Shown piece by piece: positions 26,689 through 35,922 of a DNA stretch of 64,000 nucleotides. The notes below the pieces were generated by a model. It was not told the origin of the DNA, made no database searches, and was given only the letters and a program-made list of their open reading frames with translations. The stretch covers positions 62,001 to 126,000 of the forward strand of contig CALQCC020000007.1 in NCBI GenBank assembly GCA_943328975.2, written 5' to 3'. This DNA is from Bordetella parapertussis. GTDB taxonomy: Bacteria; Acidobacteriota; Terriglobia; Bryobacterales; Bryobacteraceae. The stretch's first letter is position 1. Each line of letters begins with the position of its first letter. The position numbers and the translations under genes are program-made.

Positions 26689-28212
26689 GTGCGCATCCAA
26701 ACCCTAACCCTGTCTCTCTTGGCAATCTCCATTCCTGGCCTAGCCGCGACCTGTGAGAGCCTGGCCTCTCTAAAATTGCCGGACACAACCATCACCTCGG
26801 CTGCCGTCGTCGCACCGGGCGCGTTCCAGATTCCCGGAGCCGCCGATGCCAAGGGTGGCAAAGCTAAGGGTCCGAATCCTTACGCGAACCTGCCGAGCTT
26901 TTGCCGCGTCACGGCGACGCTGACTCCGTCGAAAGATTCCGATATCAAAGTGGAAGTTTGGCTGCCCTCCGCAAGCTGGAACGGCAAGTATCAAGCGGTC
27001 GGCAACGGCGGCTGGGCGGGCGTCATCAGCTATAGCGCGCTAGCCACCGCGATAGAGCGCGGCTACGCGAGCAGCTCCACCGACACCGGCCATGTGGGTG
27101 CGCGCGGGACATTCGCACTGGACCATCCGGAAAAGTTGATCGACTACGCCTACCGGTCCGAACACGAGATGGTGCTGAAGGCGAAGTCGGTGATCGAGAG
27201 CTTCTACGGCAGCCCGATTCGCTACGCCTATTGGGTGGGCTGCTCCACCGGCGGCAAACAGGGATTAACGGAAGCGCAGCGCTACCCGAACGACTTCGAC
27301 GGCATCGTCGCAGGCGCTCCCGCAAACTACATGATCCACTTGCACGCGTGGTCGTTGTGGGTGTATCAGGCGGTCCACAAGACACCGGCGAGCTTCCTCG
27401 AAACGGTGCACTTGCAGACACTACACGCCGCGGCGTTGAAGACCTGTGACGCACTCGATGGAGTGACCGACGGTGTGATCGAGAATCCAAAGAAGTGCAA
27501 GTTCGACCCGGCGGTGACGTTGTGCGCGGCCGGCGCGACGACCGGTTGCTTGAATGCCGACCAAGTCGCCGCGGCGAAGCAGATCTACACCGCAGCAACG
27601 AATCCGCGCAACAAGGCAGAGATCTTCCCTCCGCTGGAACCGGGCAGCGAACTTTCGTGGGGCATTCTCGCTGGCAAGACTCCCGCGGACGTTGCGGCAG
27701 ACACTTTTAGGTTCGTCATGTTCAAAGATCCGAACTGGGACGCGATGAAATTGAACTTCGACGCCGACATCGCGATGGCGGACAAGATCGACAACGGCTT
27801 GAACAACGCCATCAACCCGGACCTGAGCAAATTCTTCGGCCACAAAGGCAAGCTGCTGATGTATCACGGCTGGAACGACCAACTTATCGCCCCGGGCAAC
27901 AGCATCAACTACTACAACAGCGTCGCCAAGAAGGCGGGCGGAGCGTCGAAGATTGATCAATCCATGCGCTTGTTCATGACTCCGGGCATGCAGCACTGCA
28001 ACGGCGGCGAGGGACCGAACAACTTCGATGCCGTGACATTACTGGAGCAGTGGGTGGAACAGGGCAAGGCCCCGGAAAAGATGATCGCGTCGCACTCGAC
28101 CGCTGGTCAGGTGGACCGCACGCGTCCTTTATGCCCGTATCCCCAGACCGCCGTCTACAACGGCTCGGGCAGCACCAACGAAGCCGCGAACTTCAGCTGC
28201 AAGCTACCGTAG
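26689..28212 (+). CDS. Secreted tannase/feruloyl-esterase-family enzyme
   Basis: A 507-residue exported hydrolase (signal cleaved after GLAA). Nucleophile S186 sits in GCSTGG, with adjacent C185; the acid Asp in WNDQLIAPG and the base His in GMQHCNGG, next to a Cys, complete the CS-D-HC motif in which a disulfide bridges the triad. These enzymes cleave galloyl or feruloyl esters of plant phenolics. The GTG start at 26689 is set by AAGGAG 7 bases upstream. The nearby extradiol-type and quinoprotein genes fit use of plant-derived aromatics, which is inference. Confidence 0.95.
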   Translation: MRIQTLTLSLLAISIPGLAATCESLASLKLPDTTITSAAVVAPGAFQIPGAADAKGGKAKGPNPYANLPSFCRVTATLTPSKDSDIKVEVWLPSASWNGKYQAVGNGGWAGVISYSALATAIERGYASSSTDTGHVGARGTFALDHPEKLIDYAYRSEHEMVLKAKSVIESFYGSPIRYAYWVGCSTGGKQGLTEAQRYPNDFDGIVAGAPANYMIHLHAWSLWVYQAVHKTPASFLETVHLQTLHAAALKTCDALDGVTDGVIENPKKCKFDPAVTLCAAGATTGCLNADQVAAAKQIYTAATNPRNKAEIFPPLEPGSELSWGILAGKTPADVAADTFRFVMFKDPNWDAMKLNFDADIAMADKIDNGLNNAINPDLSKFFGHKGKLLMYHGWNDQLIAPGNSINYYNSVAKKAGGASKIDQSMRLFMTPGMQHCNGGEGPNNFDAVTLLEQWVEQGKAPEKMIASHSTAGQVDRTRPLCPYPQTAVYNGSGSTNEAANFSCKLP

Positions 28213-28218
28213 GCTTCC

Positions 28219-28929
28219 TTGAGACAATCACTCATACTTCTCCCCGGGCTCATGTGCGACCACACTGTGTGGGATACACAAGTGGCCGACCTGTCCGATA
28301 TCGCCGATGCCCGTTCCATGGAATGGGGTCTGGAACACACATCTCTAGTTAAGATGGCGGAGGCCGTGCTCGCCACTGCTCCGGACCGTTTCGCGCTGGC
28401 AGGCCATTCGATGGGCGGACGCGTAGCGTTTGAAGTTTACCGCCTCGCACCCGAACGCGTCACCCGCATCGCTGTCATGAACACAGGCGTCGCTCCACTG
28501 GCCGCAGGCGAGGCCGGCGCGGAAGAAGAACGCGGACGGCGAAGGTTGCTCGATCTTGCATTCCAGCAGGGCATCCGTCCCATGGCGATGGAATGGCTGA
28601 AGGGGATGCTTCCGGCCTACCGGCAGGATGATGCGCCGCTCGTCGATGCCATCGTGCGAATGTTCGAGCGCAAAACGCCAGAGCTATTTCTGGTGCAGCA
28701 AGAAGCCCTGCTCGGACGTCTGGACGCACGCTCCGTGCTGGGACAAATTCAGTGCCCCGCCCTGGTACTGACAGGCGAAGACGACATCTGGAGCCCTCCG
28801 GTGCGTCATCAAGAAATCGCGGTCGGCATCCAGGGATCCACGCTGGTGCTGGTGCCGAAGTCGGGCCACATGTCCACCATGGAACGACCGGCTGAAGTCG
28901 CCGCAGCCATGCGGGCTTGGCTAAGTTAA
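28219..28929 (+). CDS. Alpha/beta hydrolase
   Basis: A 236-residue cytoplasmic alpha/beta hydrolase. Nucleophile elbow GHSMGGR near 76, oxyanion strand LILLPGLMCD at the N terminus, acid in LTGEDDIWSPP and base His in PKSGHMSTMERP. TTG start 6 bases after the tannase-family gene's stop, which implies one transcript and a role in downstream ester breakdown. Substrate unknown. Confidence 0.88.
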   Translation: MRQSLILLPGLMCDHTVWDTQVADLSDIADARSMEWGLEHTSLVKMAEAVLATAPDRFALAGHSMGGRVAFEVYRLAPERVTRIAVMNTGVAPLAAGEAGAEEERGRRRLLDLAFQQGIRPMAMEWLKGMLPAYRQDDAPLVDAIVRMFERKTPELFLVQQEALLGRLDARSVLGQIQCPALVLTGEDDIWSPPVRHQEIAVGIQGSTLVLVPKSGHMSTMERPAEVAAAMRAWLS

Positions 28930-28984
28930 ACCCAACGCGCCGGACGGCGGGTGTATCATATTCTGTGACATTGAAGGAGGCATC

Positions 28985-30781
28985 GTGCGCCCATCCGTAT
29001 TGAAGAAAATGACGATCAGCGGCCTAGCGGTCACCGCTGTTACCGTCGGACTCGTGACTATGGTCACCAGCAGCCCTAGCCAAGCCCAGCAGGAAAAAGG
29101 CAAGCAAGCGCTACCGGTGATCCCGCCCTCGATGGCCAATTACCCGGCTGTCACCGAGGCCCGCTTGAAGAACCCCGCCGACGGTGACTGGCTGATGATC
29201 CGCCGCACCTACGACGGCTGGGGCTACAGCCCACTGAACCAAATCAACACCGGTAACGTCTCCAAACTGAAGCTGGTGTGGACTGCGGCGACGGGCGAAG
29301 TACGTCCGCATGAAGCGGCTCCGCTGGTGAACGGTAACGCGATGTTCGTGCCCACGCCCAACGGACAGTTGGTCGCCTACGAAGCCAAGACCGGCAACAT
29401 CCTGTGGCGCTATCGCAAGGCGCGCACCGCTGGCTCCGTCGTACTGCACGATAACCCGCGCGGCGTGGCTCTGTTCGGCGACCGGGTCTACTTCGCGTCC
29501 GTGGAATCGGAAATGGTCGCACTCGACGCACGCACCGGCCGTGTCATCTGGACCACCAACGTCGGCGACAACAAGAGCGGCTACTACACATCAATGGCTC
29601 CGCTGATCGCCAACGGTAAAGTGATGGTGGGCGTCTCCGGCGGCGAAGTCGGCGTGCGCGGCTACGTCGCGGCGCTGGATGTTGAGACGGGCAAGGAAGC
29701 ATGGCGCGCCTACACGATTCCTGCTCCGGGCGAACCCGGCAGCGAAACATGGCCGAAGGGTGACCAGTGGAAGACGGGCGGCGCTCCGGTATGGGTCACG
29801 GGCAACTACGATGCCGACACCAACACCGCGTATTTCGGCACCGGCAACGGCGGACCGTGGATGGGCGACAAGCGTCCCGGCGACAACCTGTACACCTCCT
29901 CCACCATCGCAATCGATGTGGCGACCGGCAAGATCAAGGGCCACTTCCAATATCATCCGAACGAATCCTGGGATTGGGACGAAGTTTCGCCGCCGATCCT
30001 GGTGGACTACCAGCGCAATGGCCGCACTGTGAAAGGCCTGATCGACGTAGCTCGCGACGGCTACCTCTGGTTCCTCGATCGCGGCACCGGCGGACCGATC
30101 AAGTTCGTCGAAGGCAAACCCTTCGTCTACCAGAACGTGTTCAAGAGCCTGGATCCGGTAACGGGTCGTCCCGATGTGGACCCCGCGCACAAACCCGGCA
30201 CAGGCAAACGCGCCGAATTCTGCCCCGGCTTGCACGGTGGCAAGAACTGGCCTCCCATCGCCTACAGTCCGAAGACCCGCATGATCTACATCCCCGCGAA
30301 CGACAACGTTTGTGGAGCGATCGAAGGCCAGCAGGAAGTGAACTATGTAGCAGGCAAGGGTTACAGCGGAGCCAACATGGGCGGACCGTTGGTCGCTCCG
30401 AAATCAACGGCATATTTCGGCCAGGTGCAGGCGTGGAACGTCGACACCGGCAAGAAGGTGTGGGAGCACAACTTCGAGAAGTCGCCGAACTGGGGCTCGA
30501 TGCTGGCGACCGGTGGCGACCTCGTGATCAGCGGCGGCACCAATGATCGCAAGGTTCGTGCGTTTGATGCGAAGAACGGCAAAGTGCTGTGGGAATACCC
30601 GACCGGCAGCGGCGTCGAAGCTCCCGTATCGACGTTCCTGCTGGACGGCAAGCAATACATCGCAGTGGTGTCCGGCTGGGGCGGCGACGCCAACGGCATG
30701 AACAACACCATCGCTCGCACAGTGGACGGCGTACCGACGGTGCCGGAAGGCGGGTCGGTGTCGGTGTTCACCCTGGAGTAA
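28985..30781 (+). CDS. PQQ-dependent alcohol dehydrogenase with lanthanide-type Asp pair
   Basis: A 598-residue secreted quinoprotein (signal with cleavage after SQA). GTG start, AAGGAGG 5-6 bases upstream. The metal and cofactor set is complete by alignment: E221 (SGGEVGVRGY), N288 (GTGNGGPW) and catalytic D330 in SWDWDEVS. D332, two residues after the catalytic Asp, is the extra ligand that separates lanthanide-dependent (XoxF/PedH-type) enzymes from calcium ones, which carry Ala or Ser there. No fused cytochrome; it needs an external acceptor. Confidence 0.93.
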   Translation: MRPSVLKKMTISGLAVTAVTVGLVTMVTSSPSQAQQEKGKQALPVIPPSMANYPAVTEARLKNPADGDWLMIRRTYDGWGYSPLNQINTGNVSKLKLVWTAATGEVRPHEAAPLVNGNAMFVPTPNGQLVAYEAKTGNILWRYRKARTAGSVVLHDNPRGVALFGDRVYFASVESEMVALDARTGRVIWTTNVGDNKSGYYTSMAPLIANGKVMVGVSGGEVGVRGYVAALDVETGKEAWRAYTIPAPGEPGSETWPKGDQWKTGGAPVWVTGNYDADTNTAYFGTGNGGPWMGDKRPGDNLYTSSTIAIDVATGKIKGHFQYHPNESWDWDEVSPPILVDYQRNGRTVKGLIDVARDGYLWFLDRGTGGPIKFVEGKPFVYQNVFKSLDPVTGRPDVDPAHKPGTGKRAEFCPGLHGGKNWPPIAYSPKTRMIYIPANDNVCGAIEGQQEVNYVAGKGYSGANMGGPLVAPKSTAYFGQVQAWNVDTGKKVWEHNFEKSPNWGSMLATGGDLVISGGTNDRKVRAFDAKNGKVLWEYPTGSGVEAPVSTFLLDGKQYIAVVSGWGGDANGMNNTIARTVDGVPTVPEGGSVSVFTLE

Positions 30782-30782
30782 A

Positions 30783-31562
30783 TCAGACCACAGTCTTGAC
30801 CTCGACGCGAAAGCCGTCGGGGTCAAGAAATTGAATAGCACCTGGGCGCTCTGCATTTTCCATGCGAGCGCCCAACGTGTTTAAGCGGCGTGTGACCTGC
30901 GCGACGTCGAAGGGCAGTGCGCCCAAAGTGAACCGACGAAATCCGGAAGGGCCTTCTAGTAGATCTACACGGCCGGGGCCAACCCTAAATTTGCCCTGAC
31001 TTGTCGCGGGTCCGATCAGTTTCTCGTAGTGTTGCGACACGTTCTCCAGGTTGCTCACGTTAACCTGTACCCCAAACAATAGGGCGGGTTGGAACAACTG
31101 CGGCTCTTTCAGTGGCCGCGGTTCCGGCGAAGCCGTCTGCGCCGCGAGCAACGTCCAGCCATCTGCGGACGATAGCTGCAGCCGCGTTCCATCGGGATCA
31201 TTGACCCCAGTATCACGACCACTGGGATAATCGCGGTACATGAGACCTTGCGACGTTATGTACGCGTGTACCGCCGCGATGTCGAAGTTCTCGATCCCCA
31301 GGCACACATGATCGATGCGCGGCGCATCCGCATGATCGATCGCCATATAGCTAGTTCCCAACTTTAGATACCGCCGCGTCGTCGTACGGTTCTTCATCAC
31401 CTCCGCGCCACCGAACAACTGAGCGTAGAACGCCGTCGATTTCTCAACATCCGCCACCGTAAACTCGATGTGATCCAGTCCGCGGAACTTCAAGGGCGTT
31501 TGCGCCATAGCGCGTTGCGCGGCGGCGGCTCCGGACAACGCAATCAATTGACGTCGGGTCAT
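30783..31562 (-). CDS. Exported VOC (glyoxalase/bleomycin-resistance-fold) protein
   Basis: A 259-residue protein with a Tat-like leader (MTRRQLIALSG) and two VOC modules: FRGLDHIEFTVADVEKSTAFY (start of module 1) and a second at LFGVQVNVSNLENVSQHYEKL. Metal ligands: the His of LDHIEF and a terminal Glu in DGFRVEVKT. Function unclear; VOC dioxygenases and isomerases share the fold. The start is at 31562, because upstream sequence is antisense to the YtxH gene. Convergent with the quinoprotein gene, 1 base apart. Confidence 0.82.
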   Translation of the reverse strand: MTRRQLIALSGAAAAQRAMAQTPLKFRGLDHIEFTVADVEKSTAFYAQLFGGAEVMKNRTTTRRYLKLGTSYMAIDHADAPRIDHVCLGIENFDIAAVHAYITSQGLMYRDYPSGRDTGVNDPDGTRLQLSSADGWTLLAAQTASPEPRPLKEPQLFQPALLFGVQVNVSNLENVSQHYEKLIGPATSQGKFRVGPGRVDLLEGPSGFRRFTLGALPFDVAQVTRRLNTLGARMENAERPGAIQFLDPDGFRVEVKTVV

Positions 31563-31601
31563 GATCTGGCAGTGTAGCCCGAGCGGGTCTAGAATAAAAG
31601 C

Positions 31602-31871
31602 ATGAAAGATTCGAACAAAGTAATCTGCTTCGTCGCCGGGGCATCCATCGGAGCAACCCTCGCCCTGCTGTTCGCGCCGCAATCCGGCGAAGAAACGCGC
31701 CGCTACATCGGCAAGCAGGCCCGCAAGGGTCGCGAACGTCTGGCTGAAGCCGGCCAGGACGCCTACGACAAGGGCCGTGATCTCTTCGACCGGGGTCGCG
31801 ACTTGGCCGATGAAGCGGCGGAGATGATGGAAGAAGGCATCGACCGCGCGCGCCGCACCTTCCAGGGCTAG
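31602..31871 (+). CDS. YtxH-domain small membrane protein
   Basis: An 89-residue protein: one membrane helix (VICFVAGASIGATLALLFAP, about 8-27) followed by SGEETRRYI and a long amphipathic charged helix. This is the YtxH layout, general-stress-type proteins of unknown mechanism. Its own promoter lies in the 39-base gap shared with the divergent VOC gene. Confidence 0.9.
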   Translation: MKDSNKVICFVAGASIGATLALLFAPQSGEETRRYIGKQARKGRERLAEAGQDAYDKGRDLFDRGRDLADEAAEMMEEGIDRARRTFQG

Positions 31872-31904
31872 ACTCTGGCCTCTCAAAACTCAACCATATC
31901 CGGG

Positions 31905-33092
31905 GTGCCCGCACAGGTGCACCCCGGGCTCTTCCGGCTCATGGCGATCAGCGTTGGCTGCGTCGTCGCGAACCTGTATTATGCGCAACCGCTGCTCCCC
32001 GATCTGGCGCGTGAGTTTCATCTCAGCGTCACGGCCACGGGCGGAGTCGCCATGCTCGGCATGGCTGGCGCGGGCATCGCGCAATTGATCTTCGTTCCTC
32101 TCGGCGACATCCGCGAGCGGCGCCACTTGATCGTCACGATGATCGCGTGCGCGGCCCTAGCGCTCGCATTGATGGCCACCGCGCAGAACGTCGTGTGGCT
32201 AATGATCGCCACCTTCCTCGTCGGTGGCAGCGCGTCGGTGAACCACATCACGACCCCCTACGCCGCGCAACTCGCACCCGAAGGCCAACGCGGCCGCATT
32301 GTAGGCACCGTCATCGGTGGCCTCCTAATCGGCGTGCTGCTCTCCCGCACCTATTCCGGATGGGTCGGCGAAGTCTTCGGCTGGCGCGTCGTCTTCGCCA
32401 GCGCGACCGTCCTGATGGTCGTGATGGCTGCGCTGATGTGGCGCTGGTTGCCAGAGACCGGGCGCAGCTCGCAACTCACTTGGCCGCAGTTGATGAAATC
32501 GATCCCGCCTCTGTGGCGCGAGCAGCGCGTGCTCCGCGAAGCCGTCTTCATCAACAGCCTGATGTTCTGCGTCTTCAGCGGCTTCTGGACTGCGATGGTC
32601 TTCTTCGTCGAGAGTCCGCCCTACAACTACACGAGCCGCGGAGCTGGACTCTTCGGCTTGATCGGAGCCGCGGGTGCGTTGTGCGCTCCGCTCGCAGGCA
32701 AGCTGACAGATCGGCATGGAGGCCACAGGAACGTGCTCTACGCGATCTTCGGCATGCTCCTGGCGTTCCTGATCCTGGGCGCGTTCGGCACTAATCTGGC
32801 GGGCTTTATTCTCGGCATCATCGTGCTGGATCTCGCCCAACAGTTCGGCCATGTCTCAAACCAGACACGCATTTATGGCTTGGTCCCCGAAGCGCGCAGC
32901 CGGCTGAACATGGTCTACATGACCTGCTCTTTCACCGGCGGCTCGCTCGGGTCTTACTTCTGCACGTATTTCTGGAATCACGCCGGATGGTGGGGCGTGT
33001 GTGGCTTCTCGCTCGCGCTGATGATGCTCGCGTTGGTCGTCTGGTGGAGCTTTAACCGCTCTAGGCCTACTCCGCGACGGTCTTCGAACTGA
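31905..33092 (+). CDS. MFS transporter
   Basis: A 395-residue, twelve-helix major facilitator, drug:H+ antiporter-like. Seen: NLYYAQPLLPDLAREF in helix 1, GDIRERR in the loop 2-3 (motif A: GxxxDRxGRR variant), and a second related half. Substrate unknown. GTG start at 31905; other GTG or ATG starts follow at 31917 and 31941. The 3' end overlaps the convergent thrS by 26 bases. Confidence 0.88.
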   Translation: MPAQVHPGLFRLMAISVGCVVANLYYAQPLLPDLAREFHLSVTATGGVAMLGMAGAGIAQLIFVPLGDIRERRHLIVTMIACAALALALMATAQNVVWLMIATFLVGGSASVNHITTPYAAQLAPEGQRGRIVGTVIGGLLIGVLLSRTYSGWVGEVFGWRVVFASATVLMVVMAALMWRWLPETGRSSQLTWPQLMKSIPPLWREQRVLREAVFINSLMFCVFSGFWTAMVFFVESPPYNYTSRGAGLFGLIGAAGALCAPLAGKLTDRHGGHRNVLYAIFGMLLAFLILGAFGTNLAGFILGIIVLDLAQQFGHVSNQTRIYGLVPEARSRLNMVYMTCSFTGGSLGSYFCTYFWNHAGWWGVCGFSLALMMLALVVWWSFNRSRPTPRRSSN

Positions 33093-35001
33093 CCTGCTCG
33101 CGCAGCATCTCGATAAATTCGTCTACCGGCTTCACGCCCATGTCGGCATGTTTGCGATGGCGGACCGCAACCGTTCCGGCTTCCGCTTCACGATCCCCGA
33201 TAACCAACATGTAGGGGACCTTCTGCATCTGCGCGTCGCGGATCTTGAGGTTCACCTTCTCTTTGCGATCGTCGAACTCCGCACGGAAGCCAGCTGCAAT
33301 CAGCTTCTCGTAGACCGTCTTCGCGTACTCCTGCTGTCGATCCGTGATCGGCAACACTGCGACCTGCACCGGCGCGAGCCACACCGGGAATGCTCCCGTG
33401 TAATGCTCGACCAGGATGCCAAAGAAGCGTTCGATCGAGCCGTACAGCGCGCGATGCACCATCACCGGCTGATGTTTCTTGCCGTCTTCAGCGACGTATT
33501 CCAGATCAAACCGGCGCGGCAACGTAAAGTCGAACTGCACCGTCGAGAGCTGCCACTTGCGACCCAGCGCATCGAGCAGCTTCACGTCGATCTTCGGACC
33601 GTAGAACGCAGCTTCGTCCGGAATCACCGGGGCGTCGATCCCCAAGCGCTTCGTCGCACGACTAAGAGCGCCCTCGGCGAGTTCCCACAGGTCCGCAGTG
33701 CCGTCGTACTTACCGCTGACACCGCCATCCCAAGTGGAAACTTCTGCTTCGAACTTCTCGAACCCAAACGCCCGCAGCGTATCGAACGCGAATTCAAGGC
33801 AACTGACCACTTCAGCTTCAATCTGATCCGGAGTGCAGAAGATGTGCGCGTCGTCTTGCGTAAACCCGCGCACGCGCAGCAACCCGTGCATGGTTCCGCT
33901 GCGCTCATAGCGATACACGGTACCCAATTCGCCCAAGCGAACCGGCAACTCACGATAGCTGCGGAGCTTGTCCCGATAGATCAAGATGTGACCCGGGCAA
34001 TTCATCGGCTTCAGCCGATATTCCGCGTCGTCCAGTTCCATGCCCGCGAACATATTCTCCGCGTAGTGGCTCAAGTGGCCCGACGTCTTCCACAAATCCG
34101 CGCGCATCACGTGCGGCGTGTAGACCAGCGAATAGCCGCGTTTCAAATACTGATCGCGCATCCAATCTTCGATCTGTTTGCGGATGATGCCACCCTTGGG
34201 ATGGAAGAAGATCAGCCCCGGCCCGGCGAGCTCCTGAATGCTGAACAGGTCGAGCTCTTGTCCTAGCTTGCGATGGTCGCGCTTCTTGGCCTCTTCCAGC
34301 TTGGCCAAATGCTCGTCCATGTCTTTCTTGCTGAAGAACGCTGTGCCGTAGATCCGCTGCAACTGCGCGTTCTTATCGTTGCCCTTCCAATACGCGCCCG
34401 CGATAGAGAGCAGCTTGAACGCCTTGATCTTCTTGGTGGACGGCACATGTGGCCCGCGACAGAAGTCAATGAAGTGCGGTCCCAACGTATATTCGCTAAA
34501 AACTTCCGCCGCTTTTTCTTCGATCAACTCGCACTTCATGGGCTGGTCTTTGTACATCTCCAGACCTTTTTGCTTTTCCATGTACTGCCGCTCATACGGC
34601 AGATCCCGAGCCTGGATCTCCCACATCTTCTTCTCGATCTTTTCCAGATCATCCGGCACGAACGGCTGCGCCGGATCGAAGTCGTAGTAGAAACCTGATT
34701 CAATCGGCGGACCAATCCCAAGCTTCGTCCCTGGGAACAGTTCCAGCACCGCCGCCGCAAGAAGGTGCGCGGTCGAATGCCGGTAAACCTCCAGCGCGTC
34801 CGGATTCTTCGTCGTCAAAAGCTCCAGCTTCGCGTCGCCATCGAACGGGCGTGTGAGATCCCACATGTTCCCGTCCACGCGCGCGACGATGCAGTCGTCC
34901 GCCAACCGCGTCCCAATCGACTTCGCCACATCAAGCGGCGTAGAACCCGCCGCGACACTTTTGACACTACCGTCCGGCAGCGTGACCTGAATATTTTCCA
35001 T
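33067..35001 (-). CDS. thrS: Threonyl-tRNA synthetase
   Basis: A 644-residue class II synthetase with the N-terminal TGS domain (1-60), the editing domain (HSTAHLLAAAV, zinc-type HxxxH near 75-79), then the catalytic core with motif 2 (RYERSGTMHGLLRVRGFTQDDAHIF) and motif 3, and an anticodon-binding domain. Full length. The active-site zinc ligand Cys lies in MNCPGH. Its promoter must lie in the 56-base gap to the sigma factor gene; no leader T-box is visible in that space. Confidence 0.97.
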   Translation of the reverse strand: MENIQVTLPDGSVKSVAAGSTPLDVAKSIGTRLADDCIVARVDGNMWDLTRPFDGDAKLELLTTKNPDALEVYRHSTAHLLAAAVLELFPGTKLGIGPPIESGFYYDFDPAQPFVPDDLEKIEKKMWEIQARDLPYERQYMEKQKGLEMYKDQPMKCELIEEKAAEVFSEYTLGPHFIDFCRGPHVPSTKKIKAFKLLSIAGAYWKGNDKNAQLQRIYGTAFFSKKDMDEHLAKLEEAKKRDHRKLGQELDLFSIQELAGPGLIFFHPKGGIIRKQIEDWMRDQYLKRGYSLVYTPHVMRADLWKTSGHLSHYAENMFAGMELDDAEYRLKPMNCPGHILIYRDKLRSYRELPVRLGELGTVYRYERSGTMHGLLRVRGFTQDDAHIFCTPDQIEAEVVSCLEFAFDTLRAFGFEKFEAEVSTWDGGVSGKYDGTADLWELAEGALSRATKRLGIDAPVIPDEAAFYGPKIDVKLLDALGRKWQLSTVQFDFTLPRRFDLEYVAEDGKKHQPVMVHRALYGSIERFFGILVEHYTGAFPVWLAPVQVAVLPITDRQQEYAKTVYEKLIAAGFRAEFDDRKEKVNLKIRDAQMQKVPYMLVIGDREAEAGTVAVRHRKHADMGVKPVDEFIEMLREQVSSKTVAE

Positions 35002-35057
35002 ACGGTATTTTTAGGGTAGCAAACAGCCTTGGCTGCTATATTGGATTCTAGAAACAC

Positions 35058-35684
35058 GTGACCCCGACTCCGGCCACCCCCGCGACCTTCGACGAAGCCC
35101 CGCTCGTTGCCCGAGCCAAGGCCGGGGACACGGCTGCCTTCTCCGAGCTGGTCTCCAAGTACGAACGCAAAATCTTCCGGCTGGCGAAAAACATCACCCG
35201 CCACGACGAAGACGCCGAAGACGTTCTACAAGACGCCTTCCTCAAAGCTTACGAACACCTGGACCGCTTCGAAGGCAATTCCAAGTTCTACACCTGGCTG
35301 GTCCGCATCGCCGTCAACGAAGCGCTGATGAAACTGCGCAAGCGCAAGACCGATCGCACGGTGCCGCTCGACGAACCGATCGAGTTGGGCGAAGACGTCA
35401 TGCAACGCGAGATCGCGGTGTGGGACGACAACCCCGAACAACAGTACTCAGGCGAAGAAATGAAGAAGATCCTTGAGGATGCGCTCGACACCCTCAAGCC
35501 AGATTTCCGCACCGTTTTCACACTTCGAGACATCGAAGAATTGAGCACGGAAGAAACGGCCGAAGCGTTGGATATTTCCGTGGCCGCCGTCAAAAGCCGC
35601 CTGCTGCGGGCGCGCCTTGCGCTGCGGGAGAAACTGACCCGTCAGTTTAAGCGAAAGGGAGGCACCGGGTTTGATTTCATGTAA
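35058..35684 (+). CDS. ECF-type RNA polymerase sigma factor
   Basis: A 208-residue ECF sigma factor. Region 2 has ITRHDEDAEDVLQDAFLKAYEHLDRF and FYTWLVRIAVNEALMKLR; region 4 has LRDIEELSTEETAEALDISVAAVKSRLLRARL. GTG start at 35058. The anti-sigma gene begins inside its last codons (14-base overlap), the usual arrangement for sigma-E/RpoE-type pairs with negative feedback. Confidence 0.95.
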   Translation: MTPTPATPATFDEAPLVARAKAGDTAAFSELVSKYERKIFRLAKNITRHDEDAEDVLQDAFLKAYEHLDRFEGNSKFYTWLVRIAVNEALMKLRKRKTDRTVPLDEPIELGEDVMQREIAVWDDNPEQQYSGEEMKKILEDALDTLKPDFRTVFTLRDIEELSTEETAEALDISVAAVKSRLLRARLALREKLTRQFKRKGGTGFDFM

Positions 35685-35922
35685 AGATTTTCTACGCGAA
35701 CTAAACGAATACTTGGACGAAATGGTCGACCCGGCCACCAAGAAGCACTGGCAATCGCATGTGGATGAGTGCCCCAACTGCTTCGTCATCGTCGACACTA
35801 CCAAGCGAACGATGCAGGTTTATAAGGGCATGAACGAGCAAGAGGTCCCGATCGACATCAAGAATCGCTTGATGCAGGCGCTAGAAAAGAAGATGGCGGC
35901 CCGAAGATCAATCCAGAGCTAA
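35671..35922 (+). CDS. Zinc-binding anti-sigma factor (ZAS)
   Basis: An 83-residue soluble anti-sigma factor with H30-x3-C34-x2-C37 and a candidate fourth ligand C4, the ZAS motif that can release sigma on oxidation. No membrane helix. TTG start at 35671, 6 bases after GGAGGCACC inside the sigma gene. The 3' 65 bases are antisense to the end of addA. Confidence 0.88.
   Translation: MISCKDFLRELNEYLDEMVDPATKKHWQSHVDECPNCFVIVDTTKRTMQVYKGMNEQEVPIDIKNRLMQALEKKMAARRSIQS

Noticed and set aside
34986-35057. T-box leader for thrS
   Set aside because: The gap before thrS is only 56 bases, too short for a T-box, and no specifier or antiterminator is visible.
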